Shown one piece after another: positions 8,586-16,215 of a DNA stretch of 45,984 nucleotides; the first letter of the stretch is position 1, and each line of letters begins with the position of its first letter. The stretch spans positions 1 to 45,984 of the forward strand of contig JAFRLA010000021.1 in the NCBI GenBank assembly GCA_017431465.1, read 5' to 3'. The stretch is from Candidatus Saccharimonadota bacterium. GTDB lineage: Bacteria; Patescibacteriota; Saccharimonadia; Saccharimonadales; Saccharimonadaceae. The notes under the pieces are model-generated. The model ran no database searches. It was not told the origin of the DNA and saw only the letters and a program-made list of their open reading frames with translations. The position numbers were made by a program, and so were the translations under genes.

Positions 8586-9575
8586 ATGAATTTGAAAATT
8601 GCAATTGTTGGCTTGCCTAATGTTGGGAAATCCACGCTTTTTAACGCCCTAACAAACGGCGGGGCGCTTTCCGCGAATTATCCCTTCGCGACCATAGAGC
8701 CGAACGTCGGCATCGTACCGGTTCCGGACGAACGCCTAGATGTCCTCGCGAAAATGTATGAAACCGAAAAAGTCGTGCCTGCGACGGTCGAGTTCGTCGA
8801 TATCGCTGGCCTAGTCGGCGGCGCATCAAAAGGCGAAGGCCTCGGCAACAAATTCCTCGCAAACATCCGCGAGTGTCAGATTATTTGCCACGTTGTCCGC
8901 GCGTTCGAAAATGATGACATCATGCACGTCGCCGAGGACGCAAACACCGCCGCAAAAGTCGATCCGAAACACGATATTGATATTATAAATACCGAACTTG
9001 AGCTTGCTGATCTCGAAACGCGCGAGAAAGTCGAGGCTAAGCGAAAGAAAGATCCAAACGATGAGCACATCCCATACCTGACCGAAAAACCAGTAATTTA
9101 TATGTTCAATGTTGATGAGTCCCAACTGATTGATAACGACAAAAAATCCGAGCTTGCGAAAATGGTTGCGCCATCGCAGGCAGTTTTCGTAAACGCGAAA
9201 CTAGAAGAAGAAATGGCTGGAATGTTGCCGGACGAAAGAAAAGAATTCTTAAAGAGCTACGGCGTAGAAGAAGACGCACTTTCTGAATTAATTAAAGCTG
9301 CCTATAAAACTCTCGGGCTCCAGTCATTCTTAACGGCAGGGAAGAAGGAAGTCCGCGCCTGGACGATTAAGCAGGGTTCGACCGCTCCCGAAGCCGCCGG
9401 CGCGATTCATACCGATTTCCAACGCGGTTTCATCGCGGCGCAAGTCTGTAAGTACGACGACCTGGTCCGCCTCGGCTCCGAAAAAGCCGTCAAAGAAGCC
9501 GGCCTCATGCGCACCGAAGGCAAAGACTACATCATGCAAGACGGCGATGTCGTCGAGTTCAAATTCAACGTCTAA
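8586..9575 (+). CDS. ychF: Ribosome-binding ATPase YchF (Obg-like, short form)
   Basis: A conserved P-loop NTPase that binds ribosomes and hydrolyses ATP. G1 is GLPNVGKST (residues 8-16), the G3 region is VDIAGLVGGASKGEGLGNKFL, and YMFNVDE replaces the G4 NKxD, consistent with ATP preference. A TGS domain ends the protein (AWTIKQGSTAPEAAGAIHTDFQRGFI). At 329 residues it is about 35 shorter than typical YchF (~363), the loss falling in the helical coiled-coil insertion around residues 140-170. Its stop interlocks with the convergent neighbour's stop (CTAA). Confidence 0.96.
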   Translation: MNLKIAIVGLPNVGKSTLFNALTNGGALSANYPFATIEPNVGIVPVPDERLDVLAKMYETEKVVPATVEFVDIAGLVGGASKGEGLGNKFLANIRECQIICHVVRAFENDDIMHVAEDANTAAKVDPKHDIDIINTELELADLETREKVEAKRKKDPNDEHIPYLTEKPVIYMFNVDESQLIDNDKKSELAKMVAPSQAVFVNAKLEEEMAGMLPDERKEFLKSYGVEEDALSELIKAAYKTLGLQSFLTAGKKEVRAWTIKQGSTAPEAAGAIHTDFQRGFIAAQVCKYDDLVRLGSEKAVKEAGLMRTEGKDYIMQDGDVVEFKFNV

Positions 9576-10225
9576 TCTTCTTCAGCATATGAGCTAGCTT
9601 CAGTTCCATCGTCAAGAGTGTCGTAATAGTCTTCCTCCGGCTCGACTGTCTCTATTTTAATATTTTCCGCCATCTGATTATTCTTCAGCCAGTCCCGCAC
9701 AATCGAAAGGTCACCTTCATCTTCGCTGGAGGCTAATACAATAATCTCATCAGAATTAGCTCGCTTAACAATAGTAGATAAGAATTCCACAGACTCGCCT
9801 TCTACATCCCTTCGTACTAGTATCCACACCTTATAATTACGACCATCATCTGTGCTTAAATCAAAAGAATAGATCTCTGGGTTTTCGGAAATCATTGCGA
9901 ATGTGCCATCGACAATTGTAGCTATGGTCAGGGCGGTTTCGTCAAGTCGATTGGGAGCTGTTGCAATCTCAGACTCTTTAGTAAGGGCTGTTTCAATTTG
10001 AGAAGTAGCAAGGCCTGAACCATACGCCGCTAAAGAATAATCAAGTTGAAATCCGTTTTCGAAACTGACCAGATTATCCCAAGTCTCTTCGTAGCCTGGG
10101 ACCATTGCCGGATCTTCGCCGAGCCCACCCTTCAAAAACACAAATACTGCTGAAACAATTGCTACTAGTGACGCAAAGATCGCTGCTATTATTGCTAACT
10201 GTTTAATCTTAGTTTTATCGTGCAT
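9572..10225 (-). CDS. Single-pass membrane-anchored protein, function unknown
   Basis: 217 residues: a short basic start (MHDKTKIK), one hydrophobic segment (~residues 10-32) and an acidic outer domain ending in an Asp/Glu-rich tail. I recognise no family. A good Shine-Dalgarno (AGGAGG, 4 nt before ATG) and an 8-nt gap from the upstream wall-enzyme gene suggest a two-gene operon with it, and so a possible role at the cell surface. Confidence 0.78.
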   Translation of the reverse strand: MHDKTKIKQLAIIAAIFASLVAIVSAVFVFLKGGLGEDPAMVPGYEETWDNLVSFENGFQLDYSLAAYGSGLATSQIETALTKESEIATAPNRLDETALTIATIVDGTFAMISENPEIYSFDLSTDDGRNYKVWILVRRDVEGESVEFLSTIVKRANSDEIIVLASSEDEGDLSIVRDWLKNNQMAENIKIETVEPEEDYYDTLDDGTEASSYAEED

Positions 10226-10233
10226 ATTACCTC

Positions 10234-12063
10234 CTACTTATTTGGATCCTTACTACCTTTTTCAAGATATGAGAAGTGCATAGCATCGAACCTGCCATTG
10301 CCGAAATAACCCCCCCAGTTCATCCCATGCTTCCTCCATATCTCGATCACTTCGTCGGTAACCGCATATTCATTTACCCCAGGTTTATACCCGCTAGGAT
10401 TTTGGAAAGGATTATCACTAGCGTTCACATCTATAGCCACGCCGTATGAGTGTATCGACCTACTAGATCCACCGCGAACCTGCCTCCAGTTATAGCTGCT
10501 TGTGTCACTTTTCTTGATCTTAAAACCAATCGCCACCATTTCATCGAATATCGCCTTGATTTCTGAAGCTAATTTTTTATGCACGCGCAAGGTCATTGTG
10601 TCGTTCTTACCTTTTTCATTTAGGATATTTAGTTTGACAGTCGTAAGATATTTTTCCATCTGCGACGAAGATGTAGGAATGCCGTCTGGGAATAAATATT
10701 TCCATCGATCACCCATTGTTATACCTGCGGCTTCGCCTGGAGGGATGTCAACACCGCACCCACTGCTACTTTTGCTCCCCAATACATCGCTGAGCAGTTT
10801 TACCCACAAATCGACGCCCTCGGTATTTGGGTGAGTGCCGTCACTAAGATATTTGTCAGGACTACCCTTGACCGCGCTAGCCCAGTCGACAACATCGACA
10901 TTTGAATGGTCAGCCTTCATTTTTTCGAACACATTATTGTTATTAGTAAAGTCTTTACCTTTCTCGTAGTTTGTGATGAAGACAACTGATCTATTGTCTC
11001 CAGCCAAGGATATCACCTCTTCGGCTTGTTTCTTCTTTAAGCCACTACTGTTAGTCCCTAATGCATAAACTAGAGTTCTCCGTAGTTTTCCATTATCGAT
11101 TAGCTCCTCTAGGATGGTAATACCGGCCGGGTTATTCTTTGGGCTTGGCGCGTAGAATTGTTTGCTGACTTGAGTATGCACATCTGCTTTTGGATATTTC
11201 TCTAGGAACTTGCTTTTTGCAGTATCAGCAATCGAGTCTCCAATCAGCGTGATATTTTCACCATTTTCCGAGCTCCCGCTGCTGCCTTCTCCACTCTGAC
11301 CGTTTATCCGACCATTAAGATATACTAGCATAGTGAGGAATCCGACATTGGCGTCCTTACGCCCTCGCGTGCTACTTGGTTCTATAGAGCTATTTGGGAA
11401 ACGCATGTTCATGTGATTGGCATCAAAGAAGTTAACAACATACGGCGATTCAGTATACGGCACGGGCTTGGAAGTATAAGGTTGTTTTGAATACATAAAT
11501 CCGCGGTTATACGCTAATGCCGCCCAAGCCAATGATTCTAGATCGTGATCCTTGCCAATATTGACTTTGTAAACCATTTTACCCATATCAATAAGGTGCT
11601 TAGCAGCATTTACGGCATCCTTATTAGGGTCAGCGGAAACATGATGGCCGTCACTATTCGTGTGTTCATAAAGACCTTCTCCGTTCAAGATTGTTTTTTT
11701 AGGATCCATGCCGCCTTCACGATAATGGATAGCTGCTAGCACCAACCACGGAACACCAGTCTCTGACTCTGCATGTTGATAGCGCCCCTTGTTTTTGTTA
11801 GCTTTTTCTACCCATTTTTCGTTGTCTAACTTATCAACGATGCTCTTTGGAAGGTCGCCAACTGTCGCACTAAGGTTCAATTCTCCGCCAGAGAAGCAGT
11901 TGTCTGATAATTTTTCATCAGGATCATAGTATAAGATGTTGTTTTCTGCAAACTCAGTCAAACGGCTCTCGTCAAGCGCGAGCGACGTCCCAACGAGTGA
12001 ACCACTAGCGGCGACTACCGCCGACAAGAAACAAAACACCGAAGTCAAGAAACGTCTAACCAT
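10234..12063 (-). CDS. Secreted three-domain wall enzyme: lytic transglycosylase-like + SGNH + M15 peptidase
   Basis: 609 residues. A signal peptide (~1-30) is followed by a goose-lysozyme/SLT-like region (~85-255; GVPWLVLAAIHYREGG supplies the candidate catalytic Glu, then LAWAALAYNRG), a Ser/Gly linker, an SGNH/GDSL-like domain (~278-435; IGDSIAD block I, LGTNSSG, DGTHPNTEG block V) and a C-terminal VanY/M15-type carboxypeptidase (~450-609; zinc ligands expected in SIHSYGVAIDVN and DAMHFSY). The three activities would attack glycan, acyl and peptide bonds of peptidoglycan. ATG 12063 is chosen over the longer frame because a TGgTATAAT ends 9 nt upstream. Domain calls are from motifs; the SGNH domain could bind rather than cut. 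Confidence 0.82.
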   Translation of the reverse strand: MVRRFLTSVFCFLSAVVAASGSLVGTSLALDESRLTEFAENNILYYDPDEKLSDNCFSGGELNLSATVGDLPKSIVDKLDNEKWVEKANKNKGRYQHAESETGVPWLVLAAIHYREGGMDPKKTILNGEGLYEHTNSDGHHVSADPNKDAVNAAKHLIDMGKMVYKVNIGKDHDLESLAWAALAYNRGFMYSKQPYTSKPVPYTESPYVVNFFDANHMNMRFPNSSIEPSSTRGRKDANVGFLTMLVYLNGRINGQSGEGSSGSSENGENITLIGDSIADTAKSKFLEKYPKADVHTQVSKQFYAPSPKNNPAGITILEELIDNGKLRRTLVYALGTNSSGLKKKQAEEVISLAGDNRSVVFITNYEKGKDFTNNNNVFEKMKADHSNVDVVDWASAVKGSPDKYLSDGTHPNTEGVDLWVKLLSDVLGSKSSSGCGVDIPPGEAAGITMGDRWKYLFPDGIPTSSSQMEKYLTTVKLNILNEKGKNDTMTLRVHKKLASEIKAIFDEMVAIGFKIKKSDTSSYNWRQVRGGSSRSIHSYGVAIDVNASDNPFQNPSGYKPGVNEYAVTDEVIEIWRKHGMNWGGYFGNGRFDAMHFSYLEKGSKDPNK

Positions 12064-12072
12064 ACAACAATA

Positions 12073-12081
12073 ATTATACCA
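12073..12081 (-). promoter_or_regulatory. Leaderless extended -10 for the wall-enzyme gene
   Basis: On the minus strand TGgTATAAT lies 9 nt before ATG 12063; it decides the start of this gene against the longer in-frame ATG that overlaps the promoter. Confidence 0.7.
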
Positions 12082-12107
12082 CAACCGCTTTCCCTGTACT
12101 ATAAATG

Positions 12108-12116
12108 TGCTAAAAT
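12108..12116 (+). promoter_or_regulatory. Leaderless -10 for the exported nuclease gene
   Basis: TGcTAAAAT ends 7 nt before ATG 12124. It is a weaker -10 match than most in this window. Confidence 0.6.
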
Positions 12117-12123
12117 ATTAGAC

Positions 12124-12867
12124 ATGGAAAAATCCGCGAATTATCGACTCAAACGCACAATAATTTTCTTGTTGACGCTTGCCGGAGTTGGCGTCTGGCT
12201 AATTGTTAATCCTGCGAGCTACGAATCGGCGCCGGCTGCCGAAACGCCGGCCGCGGAGACACCTGCGTCCGCCAGCGGGGAATCGCAGTCGACTGTTGCC
12301 TCTGAAAATTCTGCCCTTACCATTTTAGCGAAACTTGAAATCAAGGGTCGCGCGCCAAAAACCGGATACAAACGCACCGAGTTTTACGATGGCTGGCCGA
12401 ATATCAACGGCTGTTCTTTAAGGCAAATCATCATCAAGCGCGAAGCTGGCGATTCCGCCGAACTAAGCGGTTGCGACGTCATTAAAGGAAAATTCACGGA
12501 GCCTTACACTGGCAAAATTTTTGAAGCTTTTGCGAAGTCCGATTTTAGCAAACACATCCAGATCGACCACGTCGTCGCGCTTTCTGACGCCTGGCAAAAA
12601 GGCGCGCAATATAAAACCAAGGAAGAGCGCTTTCAGCTCGCTACTGATCCGTTAAATCTACTCGCTGTCGATTCTAGTGCGAATCAGCAAAAATCAGACG
12701 GTGACGCCGCAACTTGGCTTCCGCCGAATAAATCTTTCCGCTGCCAATATGTCGCCCGCCAAACTTCCGTGAAATATAAATATGGACTCTGGGTTACACA
12801 GGCTGAACACGATGCCATAGCTAAGGTACTTGAAACTTGTCCAAGCGAGCCAGCCGTCGGAATCTAG
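12124..12867 (+). CDS. Exported HNH nuclease (DUF1524/GmrSD C-terminal-like)
   Basis: 247 residues. One hydrophobic segment near the start (~10-28) serves as signal or anchor; an Ala/Pro/Thr linker follows (~30-60). The C-terminal half carries the HNH pattern: a Cys region (NGCSLRQIIIKRE, SGCDVIKG), the core HIQIDHVVALSDAWQKGA with the paired Asp-His, then DPLNLLAVDSSANQQKSD and WLPPNKSFRCQYVARQ. This layout matches small secreted actinobacterial HNH proteins. It probably degrades extracellular or incoming DNA, which would suit a nucleotide-scavenging host-dependent cell; that role is inference. Confidence 0.85.
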   Translation: MEKSANYRLKRTIIFLLTLAGVGVWLIVNPASYESAPAAETPAAETPASASGESQSTVASENSALTILAKLEIKGRAPKTGYKRTEFYDGWPNINGCSLRQIIIKREAGDSAELSGCDVIKGKFTEPYTGKIFEAFAKSDFSKHIQIDHVVALSDAWQKGAQYKTKEERFQLATDPLNLLAVDSSANQQKSDGDAATWLPPNKSFRCQYVARQTSVKYKYGLWVTQAEHDAIAKVLETCPSEPAVGI

Positions 12868-12934
12868 TCGCGAGAGCCGATTCGCAAACTCGCCAAGGAA
12901 TCTAACCATAACCGTTTGACCATGCAAAAAATCT

Positions 12935-12989
12935 TTGCTAGAATAAACTTACTCTATTTATCGCAAATCTTTCTAAAATCGTTTATAAT
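12935..12989 (+). promoter_or_regulatory. recA upstream region with two -10-like elements
   Basis: TGcTAGAAT (about 12935-12943) and TATAAT (12984-12989) lie in the 144-bp gap before recA. The second is followed by AAGGAGGTCC, a strong Shine-Dalgarno, just before ATG 13012. I see no LexA/SOS-type palindrome. Confidence 0.5.
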
Positions 12990-13011
12990 ATATAGTATAT
13001 AAGGAGGTCCT

Positions 13012-14073
13012 ATGTCTAAGAAATCAGATGACACTACTAACGAAAGCGGCAAAAACCAGGCACTAGACCTTGCGATTGCCCAAATTACCAAACAATTCGG
13101 CGACGGCTCGATTATGAAACTTGGCGAAGCCAAGAAAATTGATGTTGAACTTCTGCCTTCCGGCTCTTTGAGTCTTGATTTGGCGCTCGGCGGCGGTTAT
13201 CCAAAAGGCCGTATTATCGAAATCTATGGCCCAGAAAGTTCTGGTAAAACTACTCTTGCGCTCCATGCGATTGCTGAAATCCAGAAGCAAGGTGGACAGG
13301 CGGCGTTCATTGACGCCGAGCATGCGCTCGACCCAGCTTACGCTAAGAAAATCGGCGTAAAGACTGAAGACCTGTTAATCTCCCAGCCAGACAACGGAGA
13401 ACAAGCTCTCGAAATTTGTGAAACTCTCGTTCGCTCCGGCGCGGTCGATTTAATCGTGGTCGACTCGGTCGCCGCCCTCGTCCCACAAGCTGAAATTGAC
13501 GGCGATATGGGCGATGCCCAGATGGGTCTTCAGGCCCGCCTGATGTCCCAGGCCATGAGAAAACTTACCGGCATCATCAGCAAGTCCAAAGCAACCGTAA
13601 TCTTCATCAACCAAATTCGTATGAAGATTGGCGTTATGTTTGGCAACCCTGAAACTACGACCGGCGGTAACGCTCTTAAATTCTACGCTTCCGTTCGCAT
13701 GGATATCCGCCGCATTGGCCAGATTAAAGACGGTGATAATATTGCCGGAAACCGCACGAAGGTCAAGATCGTGAAAAATAAGATTGCCGCGCCGTTTAAG
13801 GTTGCCGAGTTTGATATCATGTACAACGAAGGTATTTCTAAGACCGGTGATATTCTCGACCTCGCTGTCGCGAACGGCGTAATCGAAAAATCTGGCGCGT
13901 TCTTGAAATACGGTGGCGAAACTCTTGGCCAAGGTCGTGAGAACGTAAAGAAACTTCTCGCCGAAGATCCAAAACTCATGGCAAAACTCGAGAAAGAAGT
14001 TCGCGCAAAAGCGATGCCGTCTGACGAATCCGCGAAAAAATCCGCTGACACAAAAACTGCCGCCGACAAATAA
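13012..14073 (+). CDS. recA: Recombinase RecA
   Basis: A 353-residue strand-exchange ATPase. Walker [10 protein letters not shown], the catalytic-Glu [10 protein letters not shown] segment, Walker [23 protein letters not shown], loop L2 ([20 protein letters not shown]) and the [12 protein letters not shown] stretch are all intact. The last ~25 residues are Lys/Ala/Asp-rich. Its TAA stop overlaps the recX ATG (TAATG), so RecA and its regulator are co-translated. It is preceded by a strong Shine-Dalgarno, unlike most genes here. Confidence 0.98.
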   Translation: MSKKSDDTTNESGKNQALDLAIAQITKQFGDGSIMKLGEAKKIDVELLPSGSLSLDLALGGGYPKGRIIEIYGPESSGKTTLALHAIAEIQKQGGQAAFIDAEHALDPAYAKKIGVKTEDLLISQPDNGEQALEICETLVRSGAVDLIVVDSVAALVPQAEIDGDMGDAQMGLQARLMSQAMRKLTGIISKSKATVIFINQIRMKIGVMFGNPETTTGGNALKFYASVRMDIRRIGQIKDGDNIAGNRTKVKIVKNKIAAPFKVAEFDIMYNEGISKTGDILDLAVANGVIEKSGAFLKYGGETLGQGRENVKKLLAEDPKLMAKLEKEVRAKAMPSDESAKKSADTKTAADK

Positions 14074-14810
14074 TGGAAATCCATAGCCTAGAAGAAAATG
14101 AGCATAATCGCAGTGGACTAAAAATCACTGCGATTAAACCTGCCGTAAAAAACGAGAATCGCGTAAATATTTTCGTAAACGAAGAATACGCATTCTCGCT
14201 TGATCTCGCCCAGGTGGTTGATTATAAAATCAAAGTCGGAAAAAACCTGAGCTCCGAGGAGCTGGACGAGCTAAAACATGCTTCCGAATTCGGTAAATTA
14301 TATCAGAGAACTTTAGAATGGGTTTTGACTCGTCCGCATTCCGAGAAAGAAACTCGCGATTATCTCCGCCATAAGCGCCAGAAGCGCGAAACTGAAAATC
14401 GCCAGGCGATTAGGAATCGTGAGCGCACGAAAGAAGAGCGCGAGAAATATAAGTTGAGGACGAAAGAGCTCCCACTTTTTTCCGACGATGATATCGAAAA
14501 AATCATCACGCGCTTAATTGAAAAAGGATATCTAAACGACTATGAGTTCGCCAAATATTTTCTAGAAAATCGCAACGCAAAAAAAGGTACGAGTATAAAG
14601 AAGCTAAAACTCGAACTTATTAAAAAGGGAATTAGCCAGACTGTGATTGACGAGCTACTAAACGAAAATTTAAGAACCGACGAGGAAGAGATTCAAAAAA
14701 TCATCAAGAAAAAACGTAAAAAATACGATGATGAAAAACTTATTCAGTATCTGGTTCGTCAAGGGTTTGACTTTCAGCTTGCGCGAGCGGCTGTTTCCGA
14801 AACGGATTAA
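14073..14810 (+). CDS. recX: Regulatory protein RecX
   Basis: RecX binds RecA filaments and limits recombination. The 245-residue protein has three-helix repeats: residues ~75-95 (YQRTLEWVLTRPHSEKETRDYL), a charged insertion, then ~140-175 (DIEKIITRLIEKGYLNDYEFAKYFLENR) and ~175-245. The N-terminal ~65 residues form a beta-strand-rich extension (VNIFVNEEYAFSLDLAQVV). Start overlaps the recA stop. The last 71 nt are also the 3' coding end of the convergent PRC-barrel gene. Confidence 0.9.
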   Translation: MEIHSLEENEHNRSGLKITAIKPAVKNENRVNIFVNEEYAFSLDLAQVVDYKIKVGKNLSSEELDELKHASEFGKLYQRTLEWVLTRPHSEKETRDYLRHKRQKRETENRQAIRNRERTKEEREKYKLRTKELPLFSDDDIEKIITRLIEKGYLNDYEFAKYFLENRNAKKGTSIKKLKLELIKKGISQTVIDELLNENLRTDEEEIQKIIKKKRKKYDDEKLIQYLVRQGFDFQLARAAVSETD

Positions 14811-15342
14811 CGAAGCTCGGTGTGAAATCTTCCGCGGCGTGTTCCTTAATTTTCGCTTCCTCGTCGCGAACAATAACTTTGTCATCATCGACCGAGACCA
14901 CCTCGCTCCGCCCAATCAAAAGCTCCGGATCGACAAACGCCTTAAGAATCGGTCGCTGGACGGTCATCTGCTGAATCATAAAATCGTCAGAATTCACCGT
15001 ATAGTCAATAACTTTTCCGAGCTTCGTGCCTTTTTTCGTAACAACTTTTTTACCGACTAAAGAAAAATTAATTTTCCGAACCTCGTCCAGGCGAATTACA
15101 TCACCCGGATTTACAAAAACGTCAATTGAATCTACGATCATCCCGATATCGGAAAACTCGCGGACGTCACGCGTTTCCAAAATCGTTCCCGCATCGCGCC
15201 CGACCAACGGACCATTAAGTTCAAAAGCGACAATCTTCAAATCGTTCGGGTCAATAATCGGCGAAACCACGCGCGCGATTTCGTCGCCGACATGAAGGCT
15301 CATAACCGGGCAATTCGTCAACCTCGAACTAGTAACTAACAT
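14740..15342 (-). CDS. PRC-barrel domain protein
   Basis: 200 residues with two PRC-barrel-like beta units: ~1-75 (SLHVGDEIARVVSPIIDPNDLKIVAFEL) and ~85-155 (FSLVGKKVVTKKGTKLGKVIDYTVN). PRC barrels occur in RNA-processing (RimM) and membrane- or division-associated proteins; the exact role here is unknown. ATG 15342 is set by TGcTATAAT 6 nt upstream (15349-15357, minus), which lies inside the tilS stop region. The 3' end overlaps recX by 71 nt on the opposite strand. Confidence 0.82.
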   Translation of the reverse strand: MLVTSSRLTNCPVMSLHVGDEIARVVSPIIDPNDLKIVAFELNGPLVGRDAGTILETRDVREFSDIGMIVDSIDVFVNPGDVIRLDEVRKINFSLVGKKVVTKKGTKLGKVIDYTVNSDDFMIQQMTVQRPILKAFVDPELLIGRSEVVSVDDDKVIVRDEEAKIKEHAAEDFTPSFVNPFRKQPLAQAESQTLDEPDTE

Positions 15343-15348
15343 ATTATA

Positions 15349-15357
15349 ATTATAGCA
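15349..15357 (-). promoter_or_regulatory. Leaderless extended -10 for the PRC-barrel gene
   Basis: TGcTATAAT on the minus strand; it overlaps the last codons and stop of tilS. Confidence 0.65.
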
Positions 15358-16195
15358 CAAAACTGCTTTTGGTAAATCGAACTAGACGGTCACCGGGTAG
15401 ATTAAATTTTTTCCCAGAATCATAGGTTCGAATTGCCGCCAAAAAGTCTAAAATCTGCGGACGCGTCGCCGAAATTCCGGCGCGAAGTAAAGCCGCACGC
15501 AAAATTTCCAGCGCGACCGAGTCGTCCAAATCAGAAAACCAAGCCCGCTCATATCGTCCATCCTCCGGCAAAATCTCAGTCAGGATACTATCAACTTCAT
15601 CTCTTAAATTATTCATCTCATGATATATTTCAAGCAGTTTAGCTTGGGTCTCGGAAAGTAGATTATTCACGCCGTGGCGTAGCCGATTACGCAAATATCG
15701 CTCGTCCGTATTCGTCGGATCTTGTCGAAAAACGATCTCATGCGATGCGGCATAGCGCAAAATATCTTGTTTGCTCATGGCCAAATCTCCAGAGATAAAT
15801 GGCCGTCTAATCGCTAAATTACCAAACGGTGCCAGTCCGCGCCAGCCCGTTCCGCGAACGAGATTGATCGCCATGCTTTCGATTAAATCATTGGTATGAT
15901 GTGCCGTATAAATCTCGCCACCGTACTTAGCGGCAACCGAAGAAAAAAACTCATAGCGTGAATATCGAGCCTCTTCTTCTGAGGCGTTAGGTCCGAGCTC
16001 AGCTCGGCCTAAAACGAACGGCAAATCATAACGAGCAGCGGCGCGCCGGACGAACTCTGCGTCATCCGAAGAAGATGGCCGAGTGCCGTGATCAAAATGT
16101 GCGACGATGATGTCCGCGCCGCCGAATTCCCGATAAATTCGGTCGAGCAGCACCATAGAATCCACCCCGCCAGAAATTGCCAAAATCAGCTTCAT
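15350..16195 (-). CDS. tilS: tRNA(Ile)-lysidine synthase TilS (short form)
   Basis: TilS adds lysine to C34 of tRNA-Ile(CAU), switching it from AUG to AUA reading. The 281-residue protein has the PP-loop ISGGVDSMVLLD at residues ~7-18, the AHFDHGTRPSSSDDAEFV segment and YTAHHTNDLIESMAINLVRGTGWRGL. The large C-terminal substrate domains of E. coli TilS (432 residues) are missing, as in other short TilS proteins. Start ATG 16195 lies 8 nt from its -10. It is divergent from lepA across only 20 bp. Confidence 0.95.
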   Translation of the reverse strand: MKLILAISGGVDSMVLLDRIYREFGGADIIVAHFDHGTRPSSSDDAEFVRRAAARYDLPFVLGRAELGPNASEEEARYSRYEFFSSVAAKYGGEIYTAHHTNDLIESMAINLVRGTGWRGLAPFGNLAIRRPFISGDLAMSKQDILRYAASHEIVFRQDPTNTDERYLRNRLRHGVNNLLSETQAKLLEIYHEMNNLRDEVDSILTEILPEDGRYERAWFSDLDDSVALEILRAALLRAGISATRPQILDFLAAIRTYDSGKKFNLPGDRLVRFTKSSFVL

Positions 16196-16199
16196 ATTA

Positions 16200-16209
16200 T
16201 ATAATTATA
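16200..16209. promoter_or_regulatory. Overlapping divergent -10 elements of tilS and lepA
   Basis: The palindrome TATAATTATA contains TATAAT on the plus strand (16200-16205) and on the minus strand (16209-16204). The plus copy is 10 nt before the lepA ATG (16216), the minus copy 8 nt before the tilS ATG (16195). The minus copy has TGt in front; the plus copy lacks TG. Confidence 0.7.
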
Positions 16210-16215
16210 ACACAT

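Noticed and set aside
12868-13011. SOS/LexA box upstream of recA
   Set aside because: No CGAAC-type or CTG-N10-CAG palindrome found in the gap.
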